Of a stretch of DNA of 64,000 nucleotides, positions 1 to 14,700 are shown in pieces. The stretch comes from Synaphobranchus kaupii (Eukaryota; Chordata; Actinopteri; Anguilliformes; Synaphobranchidae), in contig CM056380.1 of assembly GCA_029718625.1 (NCBI GenBank), forward strand, positions 14,172,286 through 14,236,285, read 5' to 3'. The notes beneath the pieces are model-generated. The model worked only from the letters and a program-made list of their open reading frames with translations. It was not told where the DNA came from and made no database searches. A program made the translations under genes and the position numbers. Positions within the stretch are counted from its first letter, which is position 1. Each line of letters begins with the position of its first letter.

Positions 1-26
1 AGATGGCGCCGAGGCGAGGCGCCTAC

Positions 27-158
27 CTGAGTACTTGCCGCCCTTGCTCCTCTTGATGAAGCACAGAATGAGCAGTATCAGGAGCAGCAGCACGATGGCG
101 CTGATGAGGCCAATGAACCAGCCTTGAGTGGCAAAGCCCTCCTGCACCTCATGTAGGC
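27..158 (-). CDS. l1cam: l1cam exon 25: juxtamembrane stalk and transmembrane segment
   Basis: Encodes [16 protein letters not shown], the helix [19 protein letters not shown] and GGKYS. Human L1CAM has GFATEGWFIG and a nearly identical [11 protein letters not shown], the strongest single match to L1CAM over its paralogues. Acceptor CTCAG after a long CT tract, donor GTAGGC, phase 1 both sides. The next exon, start of the ankyrin-binding tail, is outside the window. Confidence 0.94.
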
Positions 159-177
159 CTGAGATAAAGAGAGAGAG

Positions 178-232
<55 letters not shown>

Positions 233-2730
233 AGAGTGTTGGAGACTTACATAAACAGAGTGAGTAAATGGCCAAACTGCCATATTAGAGTAGACAGTAA
301 TTTAGATCAGCAGATGATAAGATGGCACTGATAATGAGACCAGCACTGATAGAGATCAGCACTACTAATGAAATCAGCACCAGTAATGTAATCACCACTG
401 ATGATGAAAATAGCACTAATAATGAAATCAGCAATGATAATGAGATTAATCAGCATTGATAGTGAGATCAGCACTGATAATTAAATCAGCACTGGTAATG
501 AGATCAGCACTGATAATGAAATAAGCACTGATAATGAGATCAGCACTAATAATCAGCAATGATAATTAAATCAGCACTGATAATGATACCAGCACATATG
601 ATAAGATGAGCACTTGATAATGAGATCTGCATTAATAATTAAGGGGAGGTACCACTGGTGATTATGATGATTTCCTTATCATATGTAAATTTTCTGATAT
701 TTAACTTCTATAACTACCCTAGTTTCATAAAATAATGTTCAATAATAATCATAAATAGTTAATTTCTATGATTATTTACCACCTTCGCAAAGTATTCAAT
801 GCATAAAATTAGCTTCTGTTAGCCTATTTCATGTTAAAAATGAATTGGAATCAGTTCCAAAAATCTACACCGTAAAGTGCAAATAACTGTTCTTTTAAAA
901 AATAAAAAAAATAAAAAAGTTTCATAAAATACTTTTTAAATGTGTAATTTGTAATTTAGACTGTATAATGCATAATAAATAATTTATATCACATAACTAA
1001 TGGAAAACCCTTTTTTTCAATTGCAAATCTTTAACAGCTATTTTCTCAAAATGACACATTACCCTTATGCCAGAAACATTTTCGGAAGTTTGGTAGTAGG
1101 TACAGACAAAATTTCACATGCTGCTTCCTAAAGGCAATATTTGGTAATTTACAGAGGGATTTTTTGATATCTTTTTTCCCCTCATTTTATGTGGTGTTTT
1201 ATATCTAATAACAAGCAAAAAAACACATTAATTTGACATATGATCCATATAGATGGATCACTTTAAGGGTTGTTTCTCCTGATAAATTTTCCTATTGAAC
1301 TCTATCAAAAAGTAAGTCAGGCGAAGAAACCCTTCAAGTTATCCATCTATATCTACTGTATTTCTGGCAGCAGAGTGATGGTTTAAGGCTTGTTTGATGT
1401 GTCAGACCCTTGATGACTTAGAGCTATTTAGCCAACCATGTGTTCCATACTGTTCCAGTGTAATTTATAGCTAAATCTAGTCCCACCCCCCAATTCCCAT
1501 AGAGATCCATTCAAATGCAGAGATGTTATAGTATCGCTTGTAAGAGTACCAGAAAATAAAATATCAAGAGTCTTTTGATTTTCTTGTGTCACAGACATCA
1601 GGAAGTCATGGCATGCAAAGGATATGCGACCAAATAAAAAATATTACTTTATTCGATACATAAATGCAGGGGTGCCAATAATTGTGGCACATGGTTTTGT
1701 TAAAAATAATTATTTCTTGATGAGGGATTATTTTTTTCTCATAATAAATTTACATCAATTAAAGGTTGGATTTTTCTAATTTGTTCAGTGTGACATTGGG
1801 TGCCAGGGAAGGCACTGTATCCTACAGTTATCAAGAAGAGACAGCATAGATTGATCAAAGAAACTGACCTCTCTCTCTCGCTGCATCTCCATGTTTTATA
1901 TGGCCAAACCAACCAATCAGATATGAGAGAAATATATTATTTCGATGTGGCATTTTTATGATTGGCCGAATCGCCTGTAGCTCTAATAGCCTACTGACGG
2001 CGCTACGGGTGCCGACTTCATATTGTGGGATTTTATTTCCCCCCCTCCCCCCCCCTAAACACGGCCCTGCTCTGCCATGCCAGTAAGTTTACGGATTCCC
2101 GAACCAATCTGCCCAGTACATGTTGTTTGAAATACAGTATCAACATAGCTACAGAACTGAATAGCAGTCAGATATAAAAAAACGGAGTAATCCCTGATTG
2201 TGTAGAGAGCTAAAGTTTGGCTTGGTGGTGCTCATTTGAATTTCCTGTCTTTTGCGGCTTTTGACCAAGCCAAACCTCACACTTAAAATGTAGTTTTTTG
2301 TTATTAATATATGTATAACACAGAAACTCCCACGCTGATGTATGTATAACACAGGTAAACACAGTAGGTCCCACAATAATATGCAACAGCATTGGTCAGG
2401 GGTGCGGGGCAATGTTACTTGGCCCGTCAGTCTTGAAACCCGTGGCCCAGTGCGTTCTATTGCTGAAGATGACAGTCAGGTTGTATTGGGTGCCTGCTTT
2501 CAGATACTCGATCCGGTGGAAGGACTCAGTCGAGTTCACCTTTCTGGAAATGTTTGCTGGGCCACCTGATAGAAACACATTCAGCGTGGTCCATCATTAT
2601 TTTGGGATTACAGCACTGAATTACAGTATTGTATAGCCAGTAAGCACTTTACGACTGTTATGAATACTGTATGAATTCAAATTGTATGAATACATTTTCA
2701 AAAAACTTTTACAGGTTTAGGTAGATTGTA

Positions 2731-2761
<31 letters not shown>

Positions 2762-5700
2762 CATGGTAGTTACACAGTGCCTATATAATTACATTGCAAT
2801 TACATGGGTAGTAAGGCCATGCATAAAATGTAACAAAAAATGTTAATATATTACTAACCTACTGCATAAATGCTATACTACGTATATAGGTTTGATGAAA
2901 GCAATGGAACAAATAATGCATAACTTTATAAAGAATTACCAGCTGCAGTCTGGCAGACTTGTTTTGCGCACTTTTATCCATGTACTAACGGTAACCATTT
3001 TAATAATCTACAGAGCTGCTTGATGTCAAGTTATTAATTATGTTCAATACTAACACCCCTCTCTCTCACCATTGAATCTCTGGTATTGAAAGTGAAACTC
3101 CACATTTCTGTGCCTATCTTCGGGCACCCAGCTGAGGTTGACATACGTGTCTCCGACAGCTGTGGTGATCACGGTGGGAGCGACTGTGAGAGAAAGAGAG
3201 AGAGAGAGAGAAAAAAAAAACTCCATGTTCCCCATTTCATAAACTTTCCTTGTGATACAATGTAATCCAAGAATTGTGTGTGCAAGCTTTTCAATCTCGT
3301 CCTGCAGTACGAGACCTAGTTCAACTAAGGAACCAACCACGATCTTGAATAAAGACATTGAGTAACTGAATGGGCCATACCAGCCCTTTCCAGATTAGAC
3401 TGGACACCCCTGTCCTGCCCCATTGCCAACAGCTTGCGAACATTAATTTATTTTATTTACATTTTTTTTTTATAACTGATGGCACAGAAATGGACACCAC
3501 TATTGCACGTTCTGGCTTCTTGCTTCAGGGGACAGAGAGGGAATGTTCCACTTTTTTTCCTCGGATTGTTCGCCTCCATTATTAACTAGCTAACTGTAGT
3601 TTAGTAAAATCTGATTCCGGTTAAGTTTGGTAGTATTTTGCCCTGAAATATAAATAAAGTAGTGCGTAGGACAAGAGTTTCTTTTTCATTCGGTTACGCT
3701 CTCTGCAAGTAAACGCTAGTCCGCATCTATGCGTGCTAAGGTTAAAAAATAATAAAGGGTAGCTAAAAGGCTGTTTGAATGGCAAATTGCACAAGATGCA
3801 AAAAGTAATCCTAAACGTTTCTTTCAATACTGCAGTAGGAAAAGGAAAGTTAAGGAGGAGGTTAAGAGCCTTAAGAACAACGAGGAATTGTTGCTTTATA
3901 AGAGGATATTGCTGATGATAAACAGTTACTTTGTTGAGAGTTTTACCAGAGAGGAGGTTACTGCTAGGCCAGAAGGCATATTTAGTTCTCAGAATGTTTT
4001 AGCAGATATTGAGATAGGGGATGAGAATCATCTATAAACCCCTGGCAGGTATTTTTAGACAGTCTTTAGAAACTGCAGAAATACTGGACGACTGGAAGCA
4101 AGGTGATATAATACCAATATATTTGAAAGGGGACCGTACTTATCCAGGAAACTATAAGCCTGTCAGTTTAACTTGTATCACACGTAAAATACTGGAATCT
4201 ATTTTCAGCGACAGGTTGGAATTATTCACTTAGTTACCTTTGCGCAGATGGTGACGCCGGCGGAAGCTTTTTGCTCAACTGAGACATTCGTTGCTACGGC
4301 AGCCAAACTATTAGTGGAAATCACAAACACTGTGTTTTAAATTTATTGGTAGACGGTTCATGACGATTTCTGCTGAATACCGAGTTTCTAAGTGTCACTA
4401 TTTCCCCCGTAGCAAGTCCATTTAACAAGCAACCCCCCCCACCTAGTCTATACCTACCCATGCGTGACATAGTGGACAATAGCGTCTATGTTTCAGTTCA
4501 TAAATATATTTATTCATCATATAAAATTAGAATAATGTCAACAATAGCCTGATCGTTTGCCAGAAAAGCCGTGAAAAGCCCTGCTCACTCAAATGCAAAA
4601 TAAACTGTGAAAGTACTGTCTCATTCTACCATGTATTCTACTAGCAATATATGCTACTAAATATGAAATAAATATACAATCCTACCATCGGTTTTACACA
4701 TCAAGATGTTCTTTTCAAAATTCAGTGGTAATTTATTGTCTGGTACAATCGGTTTGAGAAATATACAACACTTTATACCGCTATTACACTATCTGAAACG
4801 TCGCCGCGTAATACTAGCAAATATAATAGCAATTATAAAACCAAACCCCGATCACACCCACAGTTCATTTATTCCCATTGAACCAGCGTATTTTCAACTG
4901 TGCCGTACACAACTGCGCTAAGGCCTGTTGTCACTAAAATTACCGAAATTGAGCTGGACATGCCCTAATTCGCCAGCACCCTGAGTTACCTCTAGCATTT
5001 GACAGTTGCACCTTGAATGTTAAAATAGGGCCCTGAGGGCCCTATCTTGGCGATCTTGGCGCTTAGTCTAAGCGCATGGCGCTAAGTCCATTTAGGGCGT
5101 GTCCAAGTCCACTTTTGCTATTTTAACGGCGTGTTTTTTTGGCGCTAAGCACGGCGCATGGCGCAACTGGGCTGAACCTAGTCGCTTCATTAATTATAGG
5201 TGTGTCTTGGGCGTGACATTCAATAAACCAATCAAAATGTCATATCCCATTCCCTTTAAAAGCCTGCTTTTCCACCTTGGCGGATTGCTTATGATGGCGA
5301 AACAGACATGCTCGTGCGTGTTTAGTGTGATCAAGGAATAGGCTAAATGGAGTATGATCAATATTATTCGGACTAACCATTAGCCTATGAGTTCCCGGTA
5401 ATTCCAGACAGGGCTGTTATTTTACAAAATATGTGCGGTTAAATTTCGTTAAAAGGACCTGCAACATCTGAGAATAAGCTATCAATGGCTTCAGTCTCAC
5501 CTTAGAAAACGCCAAATTAGCCTGCTTGTTCAGCGAATTTCGTTTGATTATGCAATGAAAGTGTCAAACATCAATTCCAAGAGGCTGTTCTCATGGAGTT
5601 CTCGAAGTTCAAGCTTCATCCAAAGTTCATTAGGCTACCTGCATAGTAGGCTAATATTGATTAATAACATACATACCGTTATTTTGCCTTAATGATGACA

Positions 5701-8700
5701 CTAAATAGCCATACAATAAAGCTGTCAGGTTCGCAACCCATAAGTTCACGCATATTTCCCCTTGTTTAATAATGTCCTGTTTATGGAAATGTGACCAACC
5801 TGTTTTACTCGTAGCGTAATCCTTTAAAACAACCCACTTTCCCAGGAAGACCATTAAACGTGCAGAGAATGGCATTAAAATGAATTGTGTAACGTGCTGC
5901 AAATTTGTTTTAGTTTCTAATTAGACGCTTAGTTCTCTTTAAAATCGTTTTGTTCAGTTAAGGAATAACGGGTGAAATCAGCTGGGTTTTAAACGGTGAG
6001 AGTATGGAAACCTGGTCACTGTCATTTTAAAAAATATGAAGGACGAAGAATAGCTAAGGTTACAATTTAGTTAACATGGTGACATCTCCGTTTTTTAACC
6101 ATAGGCTATCGAAAAAAACCTTATGCACAGCGAATTCGCTGTAGCCTAGGCTATTTGAAAAACAATAAATGCAATATTCACTGGACAAGGTTTTAAACTT
6201 TTTTCAGTCACAAACCATTCTATTTACTTACAGGCTGTATTCATAGATAAACAGAGCTGTATTGTAATGACATCTGAAGCGCATTTTCAGAACTTAAATG
6301 TCCGTCTATTGCCGTGCGCGAGTTTTCCATTGAATGACAATTCACGCATTAGGTGCAAAGACAATTCGCGCATTAGGCTTGATAGCTATAGGTGTTATCA
6401 GCTCCTTTTTAATGGATAGCCATTGTCCCGTACCATCGCACATCGCCTGGATGTTGATGGAGTGGGCTGAGAGCAATGTAATGTGGCATTGTTTCCGTTC
6501 GCTGAGGGAAAGCTATGTGGACCTATGGAACCTTTTATTATTATGCATTTTTGATATAGCCTACACAATAATAATATTTCACATTGTGATCTAGATATTT
6601 TAGTCATGCCTGTGCACGCCCCTGTGTGTAACAGACAGGAGGGTATGCGCGTTGTGCACGCGCCTATGTAGACGCACTTATATGCGCCGTTAAAATAGCA
6701 TGTAAACAACTGCGACATGACTTTAGACCAGGTTTGTGGTGGTTCTAGCGCAAGCGCTTTCTGCTGGCTCAAGATAGCAATACGCCAAAAAGAATCCTGG
6801 CCACTCCTCATCTTAAGACCAACACGCCCAGTTCACTAATGATGGCGCAAGAGTTACGCCGTCAAACATGCTAGTTTGACGGCGTAAGCGTTAGGCGTTA
6901 TTATGGACCTAGCGCCGGGTGTAAGATAGCAAAGACACTTGCGTTTGCATTAGCGCCGCTTTGCGCCGGGTGTAAGATAGGGCCCTATGTGTTTATTATG
7001 TCCTTTATTGAGAAAAGCGTCATTATGCAGTTCCACCTCCATCCAGCAAGGTGGCAAACTCCTTAATGTTGGCGGTCCCCTCTCCAGCTGCAGTTCGTCC
7101 TCGCAGGTAGAAGCGGTACGAGCTTTGAGGGTTCAGATGCCAGAGAGTGTAGTCAGACACCATGGCATCTGGAATAGTCTCCTCCAGCAAATTGTATTCA
7201 TTAGACTGATCAACTGAGGGGGAGAGGGAGAAGGAGGGAGAGAAAGGGAGAGAAAGGGAGAGAGAGATATTGGTTTATTGCAAAAAAAAAAAAAAAAGAA
7301 CGCTGTGTCAAGGTGTTATTTATATAAAGCTTTGTACAACATTATATTCAAATATGTCATGCCATTAAAGCACAACTGAACTTTGGTAGAACCATGATAT
7401 GAGTCCAAATGGCGAAATATTTTTGTTAGTTAGTTGTTTTTTTGCGCAATTAAAATTACTTATAAAAGTACTATTTTCTTCAATGTTGTTAGCAAGCTAC
7501 CAGAAAAGACTAGCAAAATGTCGGCAGGTCGGTTTGTTGACCATAAATATATACTACCAGGACGCTTGCTTCCGTGAAAAAGTTGGACCAATGAGTGGAC
7601 GCATCGGCGCATTAATGCTGTTTCTGGCACAAGAATTACCTACCGGATCTACGTTCCAAATAAAATGTGAAAAAGCCAGGAAAGGACCATTCAATTATTA
7701 TTTATTTATTATTTATTTACTGTTATTTATACAGGGTAGGTTGACTGAGCACACATGTTCTTTTACAGCAACGCCCTGTTAACGCCCCCCCCCCCCCCAG
7801 TTAGCCTAACCTGCATGTTTTAGGATTAATTAAATTTTTTTTTAAAATATATATGTACAAGGGCTGGTTATTGTTTGTATTGACAGAATCCACTTCATTC
7901 GCTTTCGTATATATGCTAGAAGTGCCATTTTGAGTTTTAGCTGCCCTATAGAAGTGAATGGAGCACGACAAATACCGGATTCTGGATTATCACCCCAGGG
8001 GAGCACAGAGCAACTAATGAACATATTTCGCCACCATTTGGACTCATATCATGGCCAGGTAACTACACAACCCAAAGTTCTACCAAAGTTCAGTTGTGCT
8101 TTAAGGCATTTTGAATAGGAGAAAAAAAAGAGAGAGAGAGAGAGGTGGATGCAGGTGAAACAAGTAAAACTGATTAAATGTAGGCATTGTTGCAGAAATA
8201 AACAGACTCACTCTCTTGGTACTGGAGCAGGTAGCCGATGAGCACCCCGTTGACCTGAGCAGGTGGTGTCCAGTGAAGGGTCAGGCTTGTCTCATTGGGG
8301 CTGGTGAACGTCAGGGAAGCAGGAGGCCCGGGCTCTACAGACACAACCGTACTCGTTAGCCCATATGCAACACAATTATCCTAGCACATGCTAAAAAATA
8401 TACTGTAGTACTGTAATACATTTCAGTATATGGAGGCACTCTCAATATATACTCTTCAAAAAGAAAGTAGACATAGGGCCTGATTTATTAAGAACTTTAG
8501 CATGTGCAAAACTAATAACACAAACAATGATTGGTGCAAAACATATGCCTTGACTAATCATTGATCATGTTCTTGGTTTTGTGTGTGCTAAAAGGTTTTG
8601 TGCATGCTAAAGGTCTTTAAAGTGCATTTAACAAACGGTATTGTGAAGCGCAAAAAAGTGTAATTCGCTCTAATCTGCATAACTATGCTATGTTAGTATT

Positions 8701-11700
8701 TACAAACTGAATAAATACTGCACCCCTAACCACAAAAAGGCTAACTAGATGTGGCTGTTGAAAGTTAGTTGGACTAATTTTGCTAATCGTGTAGGGGTGT
8801 GTGCATGCTGGTCAGCATGGGCTTTTATGTTTTTTTACGTTTTTCCTTGCCTCGTCATTGGAGGATGGAGGTTGATAAGTAATTGGATTCTTTGATTCTT
8901 TGAGCCTACACAATCTCTGTCAGCCATTTTGACTTCCTAATTGATGTTGTGTATGCTTTGTCCGTTGAGTGTCTCCAGTGTCTTTATCTGGTCATATTGG
9001 GAGCCAGATCACATGTGCCATAATTTATACTGTAGATTTTTTTGTATAGAAAAGACAGACAAATGATTTAGTGTTTGTTCTTTTTGTAGGCTATTTGGGG
9101 ACAATTTTGTTGTAGGGGTGTTCCCAATGCGAACCATTGGATTACGGTCTGTTATAGGCTGTCTGTTGGAGTGCACATTTGATTAAAAAAAATTTCCCAC
9201 TCATTTTTGCTCAGGCCCACCCAGAAATCAATGAATGGCTATGCCATCGGTACCAACTGCACAGAAGTTTACGGCGCCACCAATCTGATTGTCGTTTAAA
9301 GATACAGTTGAAGTCGGAAGTTTACATACACTTAAGGTTGAAGTCATTTTTAACCCCTCCACAGATTTCATGTTAGCAAGCTATAGTGTTGGCAAGTCAG
9401 TTAGGACATCTACTTTGTGCATGACACAAGTAATTTTTCCAACAATTGTTTACAGACAGATTATTTCACTTTTAATTCATTATATCACAATTCCAGTGGG
9501 TCAGAAGTTTACATACACTAAGTTGACTGTGCCTTTAAATTTTTTTATATTTGGTCGCATATCCTTTACATGCCATGACTTTCTGATGTCTGTGAACCAA
9601 CAACATCAAAAGACTCTTGATATCTTATTGTCTGGTGCTCTTACAAGTGATACTATAACGTCTCTGCATTTGAATGGATCTCTATGGGAATTGGGGGGTG
9701 GGACTAGATTTAGCTGTAAATTATGCTGGAACAGTATGGAATACATGATTGGTAAAATGGCTGTAAGTGATCATGGGTCTGAGGTATGAAACAAGCCTCA
9801 AACCATCACTCTGCTGCCAGATATGCAGTAGATATGGATGGATCAATTTAAGGGTCTGGTTTCTCCTGACAAATTTTCCTATTGAACTCTATGGAAAAAT
9901 AAGTCAGGAGAAGAAACCCTTCAAGTTATCCATCCATATCTACTGTATTTCTGGCAGCAGAGTGATGATTTAAGGCTAGTTTGATACGTCAGACCCTTGA
10001 TGACTGAGATGTGTTTCCATACTGTTCCAGTGTAATTTACAGCTAAATCTAGTCCCACCCCCCAATTCCCATAGAGATCCATTCAAATGCAGAGACGTTA
10101 TAGTATCGCTTGTAAGAGTACCAGAAAATAAGATATCAAGAGACTTTTGATATCCGTTTATATCCCAGCTTTTTTGGAACGTGTTGCAGGCATCAAATTC
10201 TGAATTAGCGTATATTTACAAAAATCAATAAAGTTGAGTCTTTTTCTTATCAAGAGTCTTTTGATGTTGTTGGTTCACAGACATCAGGAAGTCATGGCAT
10301 GCAAAGGATATGCGACCAAATATAAAAAATTTAAAGGCACAGTCAACTTTGTGTATGTAAACTTCTGACCCACTGGAATTGTGATATAGTGAATTAAAAG
10401 TGAAATAATCTGTCTGTAAACAATTGGAAATATTACTTGTGTCATGCACAAAGTAGATGTCCTGACTGACTTGCCAACACTATAGTTTGCTAACATAAAA
10501 TCTGTGGAGGGGTTAAAAATGAGTTTTAATGACTTCAACCTAAGTGTATGTAAACTTCCGACTTCAACTGTACATTTATTTGGGAGGTATTATAGCAAGA
10601 TTCATTTTCATGTATTACTGCCCACGCCTATTATAAAGTACCATAAAGGGAAAGCCAGCACTGAAACAACTTATTTTAGTTGATAAGTTATGCATTGGGC
10701 CACACCAAAATGCTAGCGATTGACTCTAGTCCCAATCTCGGCCGTTGAATACAAAGGCGAACAGGAGGTTTCTCATTTCTTCAGGAAAATTACCGGAATC
10801 CTTCCCTCTATGGGTTGAACGATATAAGAAAGATATGTGACGTGTCAACAGGTTCCTCGCCGCTCTGGTACTGTGTTTTGTCATCATTTGGTAACGCTCT
10901 TTTATCAGGACACATAAAAGTAGGGACGTTCTCCCCGCAATGCAATCACAATGCGCATTCCACACATAAACATAAAACAAAATTGACATCTGGACTCATT
11001 TCAACATGTAATTTAACAAGGAAATCTATTAAATTAGAGTACATGAAGCTATTAAATTGTTTCAGAAGTGCGCTTACCACAACAATGCTATTTTTTTTTA
11101 CTTTAGAAGGCAGAAATTATTATAGATTCCAAGTCCAAAAACTGCCAGAATTCTGCTACAGTGCCGGCTGCCATGTTTTTCTCTGGGCTAGGTCACCGGT
11201 AAACCTAACGTTAGTAGTCACAACGATATTTTGATGTGTAGATCTTCACCGAGATCTTGTCTACAATGTGGTATGAAGCATTTTAGTTTTGGGTGTAATT
11301 AGCGAATGAGTGTGGGGCATGGATGCATTTTTTGAAATTGTGAAAGAGGCGTGGTCTAGATAAAACTAAGGGCTTGGTTCCACTTTAAAGAACCAGTAGC
11401 CTATACTTCCCACATCCGACAAAGATGAGTGTGTTTTTCATACACTGTCACTGTGTATACAGCCACACACAAGAGGCAGCCTGACAATATGATATAATAA
11501 GAGCGCTGTGACAAATTTCCTCCCTCTCTACCTCGGTTGACGCACAGTGACCATTCTGGCACAAAATGGCCGCTGGACATATTGAGAGAGTTTGCTGTGC
11601 ATTAGTGGAGAATTAGCTGAGTTTCCTGGGCTGCGTCCCAATACTCGAAAAATGCACCCTCCTCTCCTCCACTACCACCTCCTCTCCTCCGTGAGCCGGA

Positions 11701-14700
11701 AACAGATCTTTGTGTTTTAATCTAATGTTGCTGATTACATCTTAATTACATATTAATGGTTAGATATTAGTTAATGTCTGGACGCAAACCGCAATGTCGG
11801 GTACATTGTATAATGTACATGCAAATACTTGTACTCGAAACGTTCAGGCAGTTTTGCATACTTCCAACTAGGAGAGGAGTGGTAGTGGGGGTGTGGAGGA
11901 AAGGAGGTGGGGAGTGGAGAATATTGGGACGCAACCATAGTTTCCTTTCCCTTCGCTGTAAAGCGCTTTGAGACTTTGAGAACCTCTGATGCGAACGGAC
12001 TCCATTTTGGGTCAGTTTTGAGTGGAGTGCACAGGATACTCACTTCCCTCTGGCGTACTTCCTGTAAAGCGCTTTGAGATGGCGAGAACATCTGTGCAAA
12101 CGGACTCCATTTTGGCTCCGTTTCAAGTGGAGTGCACAAGATACAGTACTTCCCTCACTTCACAAGATACTCACTTCCCTCAGGCGTAGTGAAGCTGTGT
12201 GGGTCGGAATGGGGTCCTTCTCCCTTGCTGTTGAAGGCGGTGATGTTGAGGGTGTAGTGGGAGTAAAGTCGAAGGTCCCGCAAAACCTCCTCGTCCTTGG
12301 GCCCCGACACTTCCAAAACTCTGCTCTCCTGCTCCCTCTCTCTCTCCCTCTCTCTCCTCTCTCTCTTCCCTCGCTTCATATGTCCCACACCATTGCCCTG
12401 AGCACCCAGCCATCGCAGATGAATCTGCAGAAAATACACACGCGTTATATTCCACATATAATACCCCATATATCTGGGGGGGGTTAAACATGTCATGCAT
12501 TAAAAAGTACTAGTATTTTGTCCATGAGTGTTATAATAATATAAGCTTATACTAGTGTTATTATAGGCTTACAAGGAAAGACCCACGTTTATCACATGAC
12601 TTTACAGCATTGACATAGTCTCTTACTCTATCTATCTTTAGCATTATCCATCTGTGTATCCCATCCCTTCATCCTCCCCCCCTCCATCCCTGGGGTGTCC
12701 CAGTACCTTGTACCCCAGCAGGCGGCCCCGGACTGTCTCGGGGGGCACAGGTGCCCACTTCACTCTCACAGAAGAGCTCAGGCCGTCGGGACTCTCCAGG
12801 CGTTCCACGTGCACCTTAGAGGGAGCAGCTTGGGGGACTGCAGAGGATCGACACTCCAGTCAATCACGCGAATACGGCACAATTTAACACTAACACTGCA
12901 CAATTTAACACTAACAATGCACACATTCACTATACAACTGCACACTTTAGCACTAACACTGCACACATTCACTATACAACTGCACACTAACACTAACACT
13001 GCACACATTCACTATACAACTGCACACTTTAACACTAACACTGCACACATTCACTATACAACTGCACACTTTAACACTAACACTGCACACATTCACTATA
13101 CAACTGCACACTTTAACACTAACACTGCACACATTCACTATACAACTGCACACTTTAACACTAACACTGCACACATTCACTATACAACTGCACACTTTAG
13201 CACTAACACTGCACACATTCACTATACAACTACACACTTTAACACTAACACTGCACACATTCACTATACAACTGCACACTTTAGCACTAACACTGCACAC
13301 ATTCACTATACAAGTGCACACTTTAGCACTAACACTGCACACATTCACTATACAACTACACACTTTAACGCTAACACTGCACACTTTAACACTAACACTG
13401 CACGCATTAACACTAACACTACCACTGCATACATTAACACTAACACTGCACACTTTAACACTAACACTGCACGCATTAGCACTAACACTGCACACATTCA
13501 CTATACAACTACACACTTTAACGCTAACACTGCACACTTTAACACTAACACTGCACGCATTAACACTAACACTACCACTGCACGCATTAACACTAACACT
13601 GCACACTTTAGCACTACCACTGCACGCATTAACACTAACACTGCACACTTTAGCACTAACACTGCACACATTCACTATACAACTACACACTTTAACGCTA
13701 ACACTGCACACTTTAACACTAACACTGCACGCATTAACACTAACACTACCACTGCACGCATTAACACTAACACTGCACACTTTAACACTAACACTGCACG
13801 CATTAACACTAACACTACCACTGCATACATTAACACTAACACTGCACACTTTAACACTAACACTGCACACATTCACTATACAACTGCACACTTTAACACT
13901 AACACTGCACACATTCACTATACAACGACACACTTTAACACTAACACTGCAAACTTTCACTATACAACTGCACACTTTCACTAACACTGCACACTTTCAC
14001 GATACAACGACACACTTTAACACTAACACTGCACACATTCACTATACAACTACACACTTTCACTAACACTGCAAACTTTCACTATACAACTGCACACTTT
14101 CACTAACACTGCACACTTTCACGATACAACGACACACTTTAACACTAACACTGCACGCATTAACACTAACACTGCACACATTCACTATACAAGTGCACAC
14201 TTTAGCACTAACACTGCACACATTCACTATACAACTACACACTTTAACGCTAACACTGCACACTTTAACACTAACACTGCACGCATTAACACTAACACTG
14301 CACACATTCACTATACAACTGCACACTTTAGCACTAACACTGCACACATTCACTATACAAGTGCACACTTTAGCACTAACACTGCACACATTCACTATAC
14401 AACTACACACTTTAACGCTAACACTGCACACTTTAACACTAACACTGCACGCATTAACACTAACACTGCACACATTCACTATACAACTGCACACTTTAGC
14501 ACTAACACTGCACACATTCACTATACAAGTGCACACTTTAGCACTAACACTGCACACATTCACTATACAACTACACACTTTAACGCTAACACTGCACACT
14601 TTAACACTAACACTGCACGCATTAACACTAACACTACCACTGCATACATTAACACTAACACTGCACACATTCACTATACAACTACACACTTTAACACTAA

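Noticed and set aside
128..331. [12 protein letters not shown] frame
   Set aside because: Translation of the (GA)n microsatellite.
6398..6811. 137-codon minus frame in the GGGCCC element
   Set aside because: No domain, poorly conserved as a frame in the sibling copy at 26497-26814 (shortened); a chance frame in a noncoding MITE.
9289..9789. 166-codon plus frame over the IR/DR element
   Set aside because: Covers the noncoding IR/DR end and palindrome arm; the opposite arm gives the same frame inverted; no transposase motifs.
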